Positions 1 to 9,358 of a DNA stretch of 64,000 bases are shown here, in pieces. A program made the position numbers and the translations under genes. Positions within the stretch are counted from its first letter, which is position 1. Each line of letters starts with the position of its first letter. A model generated the notes under the pieces. The model worked only from the letters and a program-made list of their open reading frames with translations. It did not search any database and had not been told where the DNA came from. Location: positions 155,651 to 219,650 of the forward strand of contig NZ_JABFMU010000003.1 of the NCBI RefSeq assembly GCF_013359695.1. Direction: 5' to 3'. The stretch comes from Pseudomonas sp. C2B4. GTDB lineage: Bacteria > Pseudomonadota > Gammaproteobacteria > Pseudomonadales > Pseudomonadaceae.

Positions 1-2
1 TG

Positions 3-1217
3 GCCGAGATTCCTAAAGCCCTGCGCCAGTTGCAGATGATCAGTCAGCACGCCACTCAACAGGCCAATGGTTTTTTTGCCAGCCGCCTGGCGCGCCTGTG
101 GCAGGACATTCATTGGGGCAGCCTGCTGTTTCTGTCGCCGCTGTGGCCGATGGCCTTGACCCACCCGCAATTGCTCGAAGACTGGGAGTTGCGGGTCATT
201 CATAAAGGCGAGTCGGCGCGCAAGGTCGAACAGCAATTGTTTGGCGTGCGCCTGCTGGACATTGGCCTGGCCCTGGTGCAAGCCTGGCGCCTGCCGATCT
301 GGGTGCAGCAAGGCTATCGGCTGCTGCTCACCGAGCAACGGGAACTGGTGAAAGTCCTGCGCATTGCCCGCGACAGCGAGCACCCCTTGCGCCAGCAAAA
401 TCGTCTTGATGACGATCCGACCCTGCGCCGCTGGCTCAATCAACCGGCCAACACGGTGCTGCTGGCCAACGGTCTGGCGCTCTCGGCACAGCAAGCCTGG
501 GTCAGTCCGCACAGTCAGCGCTGGCAGTACCTGACCAGTCTTTATCTGCAAATGCCGATGGACGACGTACAGCAGCAACTGCATCAGCAGGCGGCCAACA
601 GTGCGCGCCAACACGCCATGCCCGACCTGTGGCACCCCGCCGTCGCGCTGATCTGGCCATGGGGCACGAACCGTATCCACGCCGGTCTGTTGCCGGCCCC
701 GGCTCCGACCGCCGAAGACCTGGCAAAGTGGCGCAGACAATGTACCGAGCTGCTGCACGAGCCGAGCCCCTTCACCAACGCCATGCATTTGACCACCTCG
801 GCCCGTGACGCACTGGTCGCGTGCGGCATGCGCCGCGTGATGATCCTGATGGCCGATCGCACTCACGCCAATCTGCGGGTGCACCAGACCGCCGGGCTAC
901 CGAAGGAAGCGGCAGGGCTGAATTTTGCGGTCAGCCAGAGCACCGTCCTGCAACGCTTGCTCGCGCAACAGGCTCAGGTGCGCCTGACACCGGACAACAA
1001 CGCACAATTTTCCGCCCTGCTGCCCAACAGCCTGCGTTCGCAGTTCAGCGGCGAACACCTGTTGCTGCGCTCATTGGTCAATAATGGCCGGGTGATCATG
1101 ATCGTCGTGGCGGACCAGGGCGGCGGTCCGCTTTCGGAGATCACCGTGCAAGCCTTCGGCAAAACCGCGCAGTGCATCGAGAAAGCCCTGCATAGCTTTA
1201 GTCAGCGCGGCAAATGA
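3..1217 (+). CDS. HDOD/GAF-type signalling protein, C-terminal part
   Basis: The reading frame is open to the left edge of the window, so the true start lies outside; the in-frame TTG at 30 is not a convincing start. The first ~170 visible residues resemble the second half of an HDOD domain (segment 'QLFGVRLLDIGLALVQAW', like the conserved FG..H..vG..La..W pattern). The last ~150 residues look like a GAF-like sensory fold ending in two beta strands and a helix. HDOD proteins are regulatory relatives of HD phosphohydrolases. It is the syntenic equivalent of PAO1 PA4955, 42 bases before the rhodanese gene on the same strand. The specific role is unknown. Confidence 0.8.
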   Translation, partial: AEIPKALRQLQMISQHATQQANGFFASRLARLWQDIHWGSLLFLSPLWPMALTHPQLLEDWELRVIHKGESARKVEQQLFGVRLLDIGLALVQAWRLPIWVQQGYRLLLTEQRELVKVLRIARDSEHPLRQQNRLDDDPTLRRWLNQPANTVLLANGLALSAQQAWVSPHSQRWQYLTSLYLQMPMDDVQQQLHQQAANSARQHAMPDLWHPAVALIWPWGTNRIHAGLLPAPAPTAEDLAKWRRQCTELLHEPSPFTNAMHLTTSARDALVACGMRRVMILMADRTHANLRVHQTAGLPKEAAGLNFAVSQSTVLQRLLAQQAQVRLTPDNNAQFSALLPNSLRSQFSGEHLLLRSLVNNGRVIMIVVADQGGGPLSEITVQAFGKTAQCIEKALHSFSQRGK

Positions 1218-1259
1218 CGCTGCGTTACAATCCTCCCTTTTGTGCTCTGGAGACCTCAC

Positions 1260-2075
1260 ATGTCTGACTTCTCTGGCTTGCCGCTGGTGATCGAACCGAG
1301 CGACTTGCTCCCTCGCCTCGACGCTCGCGAACTGATTCTGGTGGACCTGACCAGCAGCGCTCGCTACACCGAAGGGCATATTCCCGGTGCGCGGTTCGTC
1401 GATCCTAAACGCACGCAACTCGGCCAGGCACCTGCGCCGGGGCTGATGCCGTCGCAAGCGGCACTCGAGGCCTTGTTCGGTGAACTGGGGCACAATCCCG
1501 ATGCGGTCTACGTGGTTTATGACGACGAAGGCGGCGGTTGGGCCGGACGCTTTATCTGGCTTCTGGATGTCATCGGCCACCGCAAGTACCACTATATTGA
1601 CGGTGGCTTGACCGCCTGGCTGGCAGCAGGCTTGCCCATGTCGATCCAGATCCCGCCGCACGTGGGCGGTCCGGTTGCGCTGACCCTGCACGACGAACCC
1701 ACCGCCACCCGCGAATACCTGCAAAGCCGTCTGGGGGCTGCTGACCTGGCGATCTGGGATGCACGCGGTCCGCTGGAGTTCTCTGGCGAGAAAGTGCTGG
1801 CCGCCAAGGGCGGACACATTCCCGGCGCGGTCAATTTCGAATGGACCGCAGGCATGGATCAGGCGCGCCAGCTGCGTATTCGCACGGATATGCCGCAGAT
1901 CCTCGAGAAACTGGGCATCACGCCTGACAAAGAAATCATTACCCACTGCCAGACCCATCACCGGTCCGGCTTCACGTATCTGGTGGCCAAGTCCCTCGGT
2001 TATCCGCGGGTCAAGGGCTACGCCGGCTCCTGGGGCGAATGGGGCAATCATCCCGATACCCCTGTAGAGAATTAA
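1260..2075 (+). CDS. rhdA: Thiosulfate sulfurtransferase (tandem-domain rhodanese)
   Basis: Moves sulfane sulfur from thiosulfate to cyanide or another thiol acceptor through a cysteine persulfide. The 271-residue protein has two rhodanese domains (about 12-125 and 150-268). Only the second carries the active loop, with Cys230 in 'CQTHHRSG'; the same loop and residue number are found in Azotobacter vinelandii RhdA. I chose the ATG at 1260 because a GGAG lies about 9 bases upstream; an in-frame start at 1242 would add six residues with no ribosome site. It is followed after 18 bases by psd, as in PAO1 (PA4956-PA4957). Confidence 0.95.
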   Translation: MSDFSGLPLVIEPSDLLPRLDARELILVDLTSSARYTEGHIPGARFVDPKRTQLGQAPAPGLMPSQAALEALFGELGHNPDAVYVVYDDEGGGWAGRFIWLLDVIGHRKYHYIDGGLTAWLAAGLPMSIQIPPHVGGPVALTLHDEPTATREYLQSRLGAADLAIWDARGPLEFSGEKVLAAKGGHIPGAVNFEWTAGMDQARQLRIRTDMPQILEKLGITPDKEIITHCQTHHRSGFTYLVAKSLGYPRVKGYAGSWGEWGNHPDTPVEN

Positions 2076-2093
2076 GGTTTTTAAGGACAGTTA

Positions 2094-2954
2094 ATGAACA
2101 AGCGTCTGTTTATCCTCAGCCAATACCTGCTGCCCCACAACCTGCTCTCGCGACTGGCCGGCTGTATCGCCGAATGCCGCGTGCGCTGGTTCAAGAATGC
2201 CTTCACCGCCTGGTTCGCCCAGCGTTACCAGGTGAACATGTCCGAGGCTCTGGTCGAAGACCTGACCGCCTACGAACACTTCAATGCCTTCTTTACCCGC
2301 GCCCTGAAAGACGGCGCCCGCCCACTGGACGAAACACCGGGGGCGATCCTCAGCCCGGCCGACGGTGCGGTCAGCCAACTCGGCCCGATCGAGCACGGTC
2401 GCGTGTTCCAGGCCAAGGGCCACAGCTTCAGCGTGCTGGAACTGCTGGGTGGCGATGCTGCGAATGCTGCGCCGTTCATGGGCGGTGATTTCGCCACCAT
2501 CTACCTGTCGCCCAAGGACTACCACCGCGTGCACATGCCGCTGGCCGGCACCCTGCGCGAGATGATCTACATTCCGGGCCGCCTGTTCTCGGTCAACCAG
2601 ACCACCGCTGAAAACGTGCCGGAGCTGTTTGCCCGCAACGAGCGCGTGGCGTGCATTTTCGACACCGAGCGCGGGCCGATGGCCGTGGTGCTGGTGGGTG
2701 CAATGATCGTAGCCTCGATCGAAACCGTATGGGCCGGCCTGGTCACGCCGCCGAAACGCGAACTGAAAACCTTCCGCTACGACGAAGCCGCCCGCGCGCC
2801 GATTCACCTGGAAAAAGGTGCGGAGCTGGGTCGTTTCAAATTGGGTTCGACCGCTGTCGTGCTGTTCGGGCCGGATCAGGTGAAATGGGCTGAAGAGCTG
2901 GCGGCGGGTTCGCCAGTGCAGATGGGTCAGGGCATGGGCCTGCGAAAAGCCTGA
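2094..2954 (+). CDS. psd: Phosphatidylserine decarboxylase proenzyme
   Basis: Converts phosphatidylserine to phosphatidylethanolamine at the inner membrane, the last step of PE synthesis. The 286-residue length is normal for bacterial Psd. The self-cleavage motif LGST is at 250-253, so Ser252 becomes the pyruvoyl group of the alpha subunit. The triad residues for autocleavage are visible as Asp90 ('SPADGAV') and His144 ('YHRVH'). AAGGAC sits 5-10 bases before the ATG. It is the last gene of the HDOD-rhdA-psd run and ends facing serB across a REP pair. Confidence 0.97.
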   Translation: MNKRLFILSQYLLPHNLLSRLAGCIAECRVRWFKNAFTAWFAQRYQVNMSEALVEDLTAYEHFNAFFTRALKDGARPLDETPGAILSPADGAVSQLGPIEHGRVFQAKGHSFSVLELLGGDAANAAPFMGGDFATIYLSPKDYHRVHMPLAGTLREMIYIPGRLFSVNQTTAENVPELFARNERVACIFDTERGPMAVVLVGAMIVASIETVWAGLVTPPKRELKTFRYDEAARAPIHLEKGAELGRFKLGSTAVVLFGPDQVKWAEELAAGSPVQMGQGMGLRKA

Positions 2955-2970
2955 ACTGAATGAAATCTAA

Positions 2971-3060
2971 TGTGGGAGCGAGCCTGCTCGCGAAAGCGGT
3001 GTAACAGTCAACATCCGCGTTAACTGAACGACCGCATTCGCGAGCAGGCTCGCTCCCACA
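2971..3060. repeat. REPIN (inverted REP pair) between psd and serB
   Basis: A TGTGGGAGCGAGCCTGCTCG palindrome arm is followed about 40 bases later by its reverse complement ending in CGCTCCCACA. It lies between two convergent genes, where it could also act as a bidirectional transcript end. The same consensus recurs elsewhere in the window. Confidence 0.9.
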
Positions 3061-3084
3061 CGGATTTACAGTGTTTTTACGGTG

Positions 3085-4299
3085 TTACAGCTGCCCGTCG
3101 CGATCACGGAAGCCCAGCAGGTACAGCACGCCATCGAGCCCCAGCGTTGAAATCGCCTGCTTCGCCGACTGCTTGACCAGCGGCTTGGCGCGGAAAGCCA
3201 CGCCCAACCCGGCAATCGCCAGCATCGGCAAGTCATTGGCGCCGTCGCCGACCGCAATGGTCTGTTCCAGACGCAAGCCTTCCTTGTGCGCCAACTCCTT
3301 CAATAGATCAGCCTTGCGCTGCGCATCGACAATCGGCTCGATCGCCACACCCGTGACCTTGCCGTCGACCACTTCCAGCTCGTTGGCAAACACATAGTCG
3401 ATACCCAGCTTCGCTTGCAATTGCTTGGCGAAGTAGGTGAAGCCGCCCGACAGAATCGCTGTCTTATAGCCCAGACGCTTGAGTTCGGCGAACAGGGTTT
3501 CAGCGCCTTCGGTCAGGCGTAGCGATGCGCCGATCGAATCCAGCACACCGACGTCCAGCCCCTTGAGCAACGCCAGGCGCTCCTTGAAGCTGGCGCGGAA
3601 ATCCAGTTCACCGGCCATCGCCCGCTCGGTGATTTCCGACACCTTGTCGCCCACACCAGCCGCCTTGGCCAGTTCGTCGATGACTTCGGCTTCGATCAGG
3701 GTCGAATCCATGTCGAACACCGCCAGGCGACGGTTGCGACGGAACAGCGAATCTTCCTGGAAGGCGATGTCGACGTTCAGCGCCTGGGCGACGCTGAGGA
3801 ACTCAGCCCGCAGGGCCTGTGGATCAGCCGCTTCGCCGCGCACGGAAAACTCGATGCAGCCCTTGCCCTTGTCGGCCGGCGTATCCAGCGGCATGCGCCC
3901 GGACAGACGATCGATGTGATCGATGTTCAGGCCATACTTGGCAGTGATCGAGCTGACGGCCTGCAGTTGGCCGGCGGTTACTTTGCGGGTCAACAAGGTC
4001 ACGATGTGGCGCTTCTTGCCCTGGTTGCCGACCCACTGCCGGTAGTCCTCTTCGGACACCGGCGTGAAACGCACCTGTTGATCGAGCTCATAGCCCTTGA
4101 ACAGGATGTCCTTGAGGACCGACTTGCCCTGTTCGGTGTCAGGAATTTCAACCAGGATGCCAAACGACAGCGTGTCGTGAATCACCGCCTGACCAATGTC
4201 GAGAATGTTTACACCACCCTGGGCCAGAACGCCGGTAATGGCCGCGGTCAGACCGGGACGGTCCTCACCAGTGATGTTTATCAGGACGATTTCGCGCAA
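3085..4299 (-). CDS. serB: Phosphoserine phosphatase with N-terminal ACT-like domains
   Basis: Hydrolyses L-3-phosphoserine to serine, the final step of serine synthesis. The 404 residues hold two ACT-like regulatory modules (about 1-85 and 98-175) and a C-terminal HAD phosphatase. The nucleophile motif is D196-M-D198-S-T and the late motif is 'VGDGANDLPML'. The start is a TTG at 4299 preceded by a GGGGGT stretch about 6 bases away; the protein begins 'MREIVLINITGED' as in PAO1 PA4960. It is transcribed divergently from the Smp-like gene, the arrangement also seen for serB and smp in E. coli. Confidence 0.95.
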   Translation of the reverse strand: MREIVLINITGEDRPGLTAAITGVLAQGGVNILDIGQAVIHDTLSFGILVEIPDTEQGKSVLKDILFKGYELDQQVRFTPVSEEDYRQWVGNQGKKRHIVTLLTRKVTAGQLQAVSSITAKYGLNIDHIDRLSGRMPLDTPADKGKGCIEFSVRGEAADPQALRAEFLSVAQALNVDIAFQEDSLFRRNRRLAVFDMDSTLIEAEVIDELAKAAGVGDKVSEITERAMAGELDFRASFKERLALLKGLDVGVLDSIGASLRLTEGAETLFAELKRLGYKTAILSGGFTYFAKQLQAKLGIDYVFANELEVVDGKVTGVAIEPIVDAQRKADLLKELAHKEGLRLEQTIAVGDGANDLPMLAIAGLGVAFRAKPLVKQSAKQAISTLGLDGVLYLLGFRDRDGQL

Positions 4300-4434
4300 G
4301 GCGCACCCCCGCAGGTGGAAAAAAACCGCATTCTACCCACTTTCAGTGACCATCGGGCACCGTGAGCGCTTTGCCGGTCTAGGGCCTGTCGCTATACTGC
4401 GCGTCAACTTCACGGACAAAAGAGCCGAGCTCAA

Positions 4435-5943
4435 GTGAACCGGCCCACGCCAGTAAAAACCGATAACTTCTTTCTGCTGATCTTCCGGGCACTGCGCCAT
4501 CGCCGTGTACCGATTGCATTGCGCATTGCCAGCCATAACGTGATCCTGGTCGCCCTGGCCCTGGTGATCTATGCCGGCGTGATGGGCTTGCAGTTCAAGC
4601 AGGCCATGCACGAGCAGGCGGATGCACTGGGTGAAAGCCTGACCACGCAGACCGCGACCTCCGCCACCGAGCTGTTGGTGTCCAACGACATCCTCAGCCT
4701 CAACGTGCTGCTCAACAACCTGACCAAGAACAAGCTGGTGGCCCACGCCGCCATCTACAGCATGGATAACCGCATCCTTGCCGAAGCCGGTCAGCGCCCC
4801 AAGCACGGCCTGCTGGGCGAGGCCGAAGGCATCTACCAGAGCAAGATCACCTTCCAGGACGTGACCGCCGGCCAGTTGCGCATCAGCCTGGATATGGATC
4901 AGTTCCAGCAGCCAATGACCATCAGCCTGCAGAGCATGGGCATCCTGAGTGCGATTCTGCTGGCCCTGTCCCTGGCCTTGAGTCTGCGCCTGGGCCGGCA
5001 CATCACTACGCCGCTCCTGCAATTGCGGGTGTGGCTGCGCCATATCGACGAGCACACCCCGGGTACCGAACGTCAGGACGAGATCGGCGACCTGGCGCGC
5101 CAGCTACACGCCGACTTCGCCCCGGAACCGGCCGAACCCGAACCTGTGCCGGAGCCCGAGTTCGACGACAGCGACTACGACGATGCCGAACCGGGCTTCG
5201 AAGTGCGTAACCTGCGTGATCCGAGCTTCGACGAAAGTCGCCCGATGACTGCGGTGAAAGCTGTGCCACGGCGAGCGGTCAGCACCGTCGATGATGATGA
5301 CGACGCTTTCGCCGATCTGCTCGATGATTCCGAGGACAGCCCGGCAAAAACGCTGACCAAATCCAGCGTACCGCAACACAGCGCGGTTCTGGCCGTACAG
5401 CTGGGCTCTCAGGAGCAACTGCGTCGCCTGCCCCGCGCTCGCCTGGAAGAACTGCTCAAACGCTATCGCGACTGCCTCGACCAGGCTGCGTCGCTCTACC
5501 AGAGCGAGCTGCACACCCTGAACGATGGCAGCACGCTGATGCTGTTCCACACCGAGGACAGCGGCGACGACTACCTGACCAACGCCATCTGCTGCGGTGA
5601 GTTGTTGCGGGCACTGGGCCATCAGTTGCAGATTGAAGTCGCCGACAGCGGCATCACCCTGCAACTGCAGCTGGGCCTGACACTGGGCGACGAGTTGTTC
5701 GGCCTGAGCCAGATCGACCTGCTGCTGACCGACCCTGCCCAGGACGCCCTCGCCCTGTCGCAGCACAGCCGCAACCTGCTGCTGGTGGAGCGCAAGATCA
5801 GTGATGATGCGCTGATCCGCCAACGCGCACGAATCCGGCCGATTGCCAGCCCTGAGGGTGCGTGCTGCGTGGAACGCCTGATGGAGCCTTATCCGTCGAT
5901 GCTGGAGCGGCAACTGGCGCGGATGCATGAGCGTCGGGCGTAA
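4435..5943 (+). CDS. Smp/YtjB-family membrane protein with cyclase-like C-terminal domain
   Basis: The start is GTG with an AG-rich site upstream. Transmembrane helices lie at about 33-53 and 166-187 with a ~110-residue periplasmic region between them. A HAMP-like stretch (188-228) and a very acidic linker (228-305, including a DDDDD run) follow. E. coli Smp, also encoded divergently next to serB, is only about 214 residues and would cover just the first part. The last ~170 residues (316-485) have the strand/helix pattern of a class III nucleotide cyclase ('LNDGSTLMLF', 'LQLGLTLGDELFG', 'NLLLVE'), but the expected metal-binding aspartates are absent. It is the PAO1 PA4961 equivalent. The function is not established; a sensory or scaffolding role is inference. 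Confidence 0.75.
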   Translation: MNRPTPVKTDNFFLLIFRALRHRRVPIALRIASHNVILVALALVIYAGVMGLQFKQAMHEQADALGESLTTQTATSATELLVSNDILSLNVLLNNLTKNKLVAHAAIYSMDNRILAEAGQRPKHGLLGEAEGIYQSKITFQDVTAGQLRISLDMDQFQQPMTISLQSMGILSAILLALSLALSLRLGRHITTPLLQLRVWLRHIDEHTPGTERQDEIGDLARQLHADFAPEPAEPEPVPEPEFDDSDYDDAEPGFEVRNLRDPSFDESRPMTAVKAVPRRAVSTVDDDDDAFADLLDDSEDSPAKTLTKSSVPQHSAVLAVQLGSQEQLRRLPRARLEELLKRYRDCLDQAASLYQSELHTLNDGSTLMLFHTEDSGDDYLTNAICCGELLRALGHQLQIEVADSGITLQLQLGLTLGDELFGLSQIDLLLTDPAQDALALSQHSRNLLLVERKISDDALIRQRARIRPIASPEGACCVERLMEPYPSMLERQLARMHERRA

Positions 5944-5963
5944 CCACTAACGCCGCTACGAAG

Positions 5964-5998
5964 AAGCCCGCAGATGAGTGATCGTCTGCGGGCTTTTT
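5964..5998 (+). terminator. Rho-independent terminator after the Smp-like gene
   Basis: AAGCCCGCAGA and TCTGCGGGCTT form a stem with a short loop, followed by TTTT. It is 20 bases after the stop codon. Confidence 0.85.
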
Positions 5999-6015
5999 GT
6001 TGCCTGTCCGGACGC

Positions 6016-6110
6016 CTTCGCGAGCAGGCTCGCTCCCACAATGGCTCTTCAGCGAGAACACCTTTTGTGGGCAACCTGGATCAACTGTGGGAGCGAGCCT
6101 GCTCGCGAAG
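6016..6110. repeat. REPIN between two terminators
   Basis: CTTCGCGAGCAGGCTCGCTC and its reverse complement ~45 bases later form a complete inverted pair. It sits between the terminators of two convergent genes. Confidence 0.9.
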
Positions 6111-6152
6111 GGGTCGGAACAGGCACTAAAGATTTATAACCTGCAAAAACAA

Positions 6153-6178
6153 CAAAGCCCGCATCGATGCGGGCTTTG
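6153..6178 (-). terminator. Terminator hairpin at the 3' end of the PqiC-like gene
   Basis: CAAAGCCCGCATCGATGCGGGCTTTG is a near-perfect palindrome. Read on the minus strand it gives a GC stem followed by TTTGTTGTTTTTG. It lies 19 bases beyond the stop of the minus-strand lipoprotein gene. Confidence 0.75.
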
Positions 6179-6196
6179 TGTTGTATCGGTCCAGAC

Positions 6197-6910
6197 TTAG
6201 AAGCGGAACACTTCCATATCCGTACGAATCGGCGCAGCCATCGGAATCTTCGGCTGCTTTTCCGCTTCCGCCGCAGGTGCTGCCGGTTTCGGTGCCGGTT
6301 TGCGAGGCGCTTCGGCGATCGGCGGCTGGTTGGCCAGCGGCTTGAGCGCAACCGACAACTGCTCGGCGAGCTTCTGCAACAACACACCCTGGGCCTGAAC
6401 CTGGGCTGCCGTGGTGCCGGCGTGTTGCTCCTGAAGATGAATGATGCGGTTGTCGCGCACCTGGCCACGGCGGTCGATCAGGCGCCACTGGGCATCGAGG
6501 ATCGCCGGTTGTTTTTCACCCGAATCCAGACGGGTGATGGTCAAAAGCACCTGAACATCCGGGGTGAAGCCTACGGTTGCCGGCGCCAGTACCACGCGCT
6601 GGCTGTCCAGGTGCCCGGCGACCTGACGCAGCAGCAACTGATCGATGTCCGAAGACAGGCTCCCCGCCCAACGGCCGTCGACCGAGGCTTGCAGGCTGCC
6701 ATCGGGTTGGCGCTGCAACAGGGTTTCGCGCTGCAGGTAGTCAGCAACGGTTACCGGGCCAAGCAATACCGCCATGCCCGCGCTTTGCGCAGGCTGGACC
6801 GGACTTCCGCTGTCCAGTTGATACAGCGACACCGGCTGGTGAACGCTGCAACCCGCCAGGCCAAGAACGCCAGCGAGCATCAAAATAAAAGGAAGGCGCA
6901 GAGCAGTCAT
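6197..6910 (-). CDS. pqiC: PqiC-type (ABC transport auxiliary) lipoprotein
   Basis: The 237-residue protein begins with a lipoprotein signal peptide whose lipobox is 'LAGC', so the mature N-terminal Cys is acylated. The body matches the PqiC/DUF330 family: outer-membrane lipoproteins that work with MCE proteins in lipid movement between membranes. The C-terminal ~50 residues are a Pro/Ala/Lys-rich tail. The ATG at 6910 has a GGATGGG site; a longer open frame upstream has no signal peptide. Unlike E. coli, no pqiA or pqiB is adjacent. It is downstream of parC (176 bases) on the same strand. Confidence 0.8.
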   Translation of the reverse strand: MTALRLPFILMLAGVLGLAGCSVHQPVSLYQLDSGSPVQPAQSAGMAVLLGPVTVADYLQRETLLQRQPDGSLQASVDGRWAGSLSSDIDQLLLRQVAGHLDSQRVVLAPATVGFTPDVQVLLTITRLDSGEKQPAILDAQWRLIDRRGQVRDNRIIHLQEQHAGTTAAQVQAQGVLLQKLAEQLSVALKPLANQPPIAEAPRKPAPKPAAPAAEAEKQPKIPMAAPIRTDMEVFRF

Positions 6911-7086
6911 CGTCCCATCCAGGTGATCGCCACAAGGCTGATCACAGTGAAAATACTCAATAAATATGAAGAACGCTCGGCCACGCCGGCGCTTGAAAGG
7001 CCATATCATCCGTGAATATGCGTTCCGACTCCAGCGCGAAAGCGTCGATCCACGCGTTAAATCGTGGACCAACGCCTCTAGTACGC

Positions 7087-9351
7087 TTAATTGAGGTTTT
7101 CGACGAGCAGCGCATCTACCCTCTGGAAGCCACGTGGCAACTTGTTACCACGACGCCCACGCTCACCTTTGTAGTGTTCGAGGTCGTCCGCTTTCAGTGA
7201 CAAGGTACGTTTTCCGGCCTGTAGCACCAAGGTGGCGCCCTCCGGAATGACGGCGATGTCCGTGACATATTCTTCGCGACTGGCCACTCGCTCACCGGAA
7301 ATCCCGATGATCTTGTTGCCTTTGCCCTTACCTAATTGTGGCAGATCGCTGATTTTGAAGATCAGCAGGCGACCTTCGGTGGTCACCGAAGCCAGCCAGT
7401 TCTGTTCACGATCGGCCACCGGACGCGGCAGGATGACCTTGGCGTTGTTGGGCAGACTCAAAAGCGCCTTGCCCGCCTTGTTCTTGGCCTGCAGGTCTTC
7501 GCCCTTGACCACGAAACCGTAACCGGCATCGGACGCGATGACATACAGCGCGTCGTCGTCCGGCATCAGCACGCATTCGAAGCTCGCGCCCGGCGGCGGC
7601 GTCAGACGACCGGTCAGCGGTTCGCCCTGGCCACGGGCCGATGGCAAGGTATGCGCGGCCACCGAGTAGCTGCGGCCAGTGGAGTCGATAAACACTGCAA
7701 ACTGGTTGGAACGCCCCGCCGCCAACGCCTTGAATCCATCGCCGGCTTTATAAGAAAGGCCCGTGGCGTCGATCTCGTGACCCTTGGCGGAACGAACCCA
7801 GCCTTTTTCCGACAGCACAACGGTGACTTTCTCGTTGGGCAGCAGCTCGGTTTCCGTCAGCGCCTTGGCTTCGGCGCGCTCGACGATTGGCGAGCGACGG
7901 TCGTCGCCATAGGTTTCGGCGTCCTTGATCAGCTCGCTGCGCACCAGTTTCTTCAACTTGGTTTCGCTGCTCAGCAAGGCTTGCAGCTTGGCTTGTTCCT
8001 TGAGCAGTTCATCCTGCTCGGCACGCAACTTCATTTCTTCCAGACGCGCCAACTGACGCAACCGGGTGTCGAGGATGTAGTCGGCCTGGATTTCGCTCAG
8101 GGCGAAGCGCTCGATCAGCTTGGCCCGTGGATGCTCCTCGGTGCGGATGATGTGAATCACTTCATCCAGGTTGAGGTAGGCAATCAGCAAACCGTCCAAC
8201 AGGTGCAGGCGGCGCTCGACCTTATCGAGGCGGAACTGCAGGCGGCGACGAACGGTCTGCACCCGGAATTCCAGCCATTCCACCAGCAAGGCGCGCAGGT
8301 TCTTCAGCTGCGGCTTGCCGTCGAGGCCGATGATGTTGACGTTGACCCGGTAGCTGGACTCCAGGTCAGTGGTGGCGAACAGGTGCTGCATCAGCGCTTC
8401 GTGATCAACGCGGCTGTTGACCGGAATGATCACGATGCGGCACGGGTTCTCGTGGTCCGACTCGTCGCGCAAGTCCGCGACCTGCGGCGCTTTCGACGGC
8501 TTGGCCTGCATCATCGCGGCAATCTGTTCCAGGACCTTGGCCCCGGATACCTGATGCGGCAAAGCAGTGACGACGATGTCGCCGTCTTCGATGTGGTACA
8601 CGGCGCGCATGCGCACCGAGCCCTTGCCGGTTTCGTACATTTTCAGCAGATCGGCGCGCGGCGTAATGATTTCCGCTTCGGTCGGATAGTCCGGGCCCTG
8701 GATGTGTTCGCAGAGCTGCTCCACCGTGGCCTTGGGCTCATCGAGCAAACGCACGCAGGCGCTGGCGACTTCGCGCAGGTTGTGCGGCGGTACGTCGGTG
8801 GCCATGCCCACGGCGATACCGGTGGTGCCGTTGAGCAGGATGTTCGGCAAACGCGCGGGCAACACCAGCGGTTCGTCGAGAGTACCGTCAAAGTTCGGCC
8901 CCCAATCCGCAGTGCCCTGGCCCAGTTCGCTGAGCAGCACTTCGGAATAGCGTGACAGCCGCGCCTCGGTGTATCGCATGGCGGCGAAGGACTTGGGATC
9001 GTCCGGCGCACCCCAGTTACCCTGACCGTCCACCAGCGTGTAGCGATAGCTGAACGGCTGGGCCATCAGCACCATGGCTTCATAGCAGGCCGAGTCGCCG
9101 TGGGGGTGGAATTTACCGAGCACGTCACCGACGGTACGCGCCGATTTCTTGTGCTTGGAATCGGCATCCAGCCCCAACTCGCTCATGGCGTAAATGATGC
9201 GCCGCTGTACCGGCTTCAGGCCGTCGCCGATATGCGGCAAGGCGCGGTCCATGATCACGTACATGGAGTAGTTGAGGTAGGCATTTTCGGTGAAGTCAGC
9301 CAGCGATCGGCGTTCTACGCCATCTAAGCTGTCTGCAAGGATGTCGCTCAT
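7087..9351 (-). CDS. parC: DNA topoisomerase IV subunit A
   Basis: DNA cleavage and rejoining subunit of topoisomerase IV, which separates replicated chromosomes together with ParE. It has 754 residues. The catalytic tyrosine is Tyr127 in 'RYTEA'. The quinolone-determining region reads '[12 protein letters not shown]' with Ser87 and Glu91, the unmutated (susceptible) state. The C-terminal third has the repeated blades of the ParC beta-pinwheel. The ATG has TGAGG upstream, and the gene follows the protease gene by 7 bases, so they are very likely co-transcribed with parE. Confidence 0.98.
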   Translation of the reverse strand: MSDILADSLDGVERRSLADFTENAYLNYSMYVIMDRALPHIGDGLKPVQRRIIYAMSELGLDADSKHKKSARTVGDVLGKFHPHGDSACYEAMVLMAQPFSYRYTLVDGQGNWGAPDDPKSFAAMRYTEARLSRYSEVLLSELGQGTADWGPNFDGTLDEPLVLPARLPNILLNGTTGIAVGMATDVPPHNLREVASACVRLLDEPKATVEQLCEHIQGPDYPTEAEIITPRADLLKMYETGKGSVRMRAVYHIEDGDIVVTALPHQVSGAKVLEQIAAMMQAKPSKAPQVADLRDESDHENPCRIVIIPVNSRVDHEALMQHLFATTDLESSYRVNVNIIGLDGKPQLKNLRALLVEWLEFRVQTVRRRLQFRLDKVERRLHLLDGLLIAYLNLDEVIHIIRTEEHPRAKLIERFALSEIQADYILDTRLRQLARLEEMKLRAEQDELLKEQAKLQALLSSETKLKKLVRSELIKDAETYGDDRRSPIVERAEAKALTETELLPNEKVTVVLSEKGWVRSAKGHEIDATGLSYKAGDGFKALAAGRSNQFAVFIDSTGRSYSVAAHTLPSARGQGEPLTGRLTPPPGASFECVLMPDDDALYVIASDAGYGFVVKGEDLQAKNKAGKALLSLPNNAKVILPRPVADREQNWLASVTTEGRLLIFKISDLPQLGKGKGNKIIGISGERVASREEYVTDIAVIPEGATLVLQAGKRTLSLKADDLEHYKGERGRRGNKLPRGFQRVDALLVENLN

Positions 9352-9358
9352 GCGGGCC

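Noticed and set aside
9060..9110. Possible quinolone-resistance change in ParC.
   Set aside because: Ser87 and Glu91 are the susceptible residues. ParE TOPRIM motifs are also ordinary.
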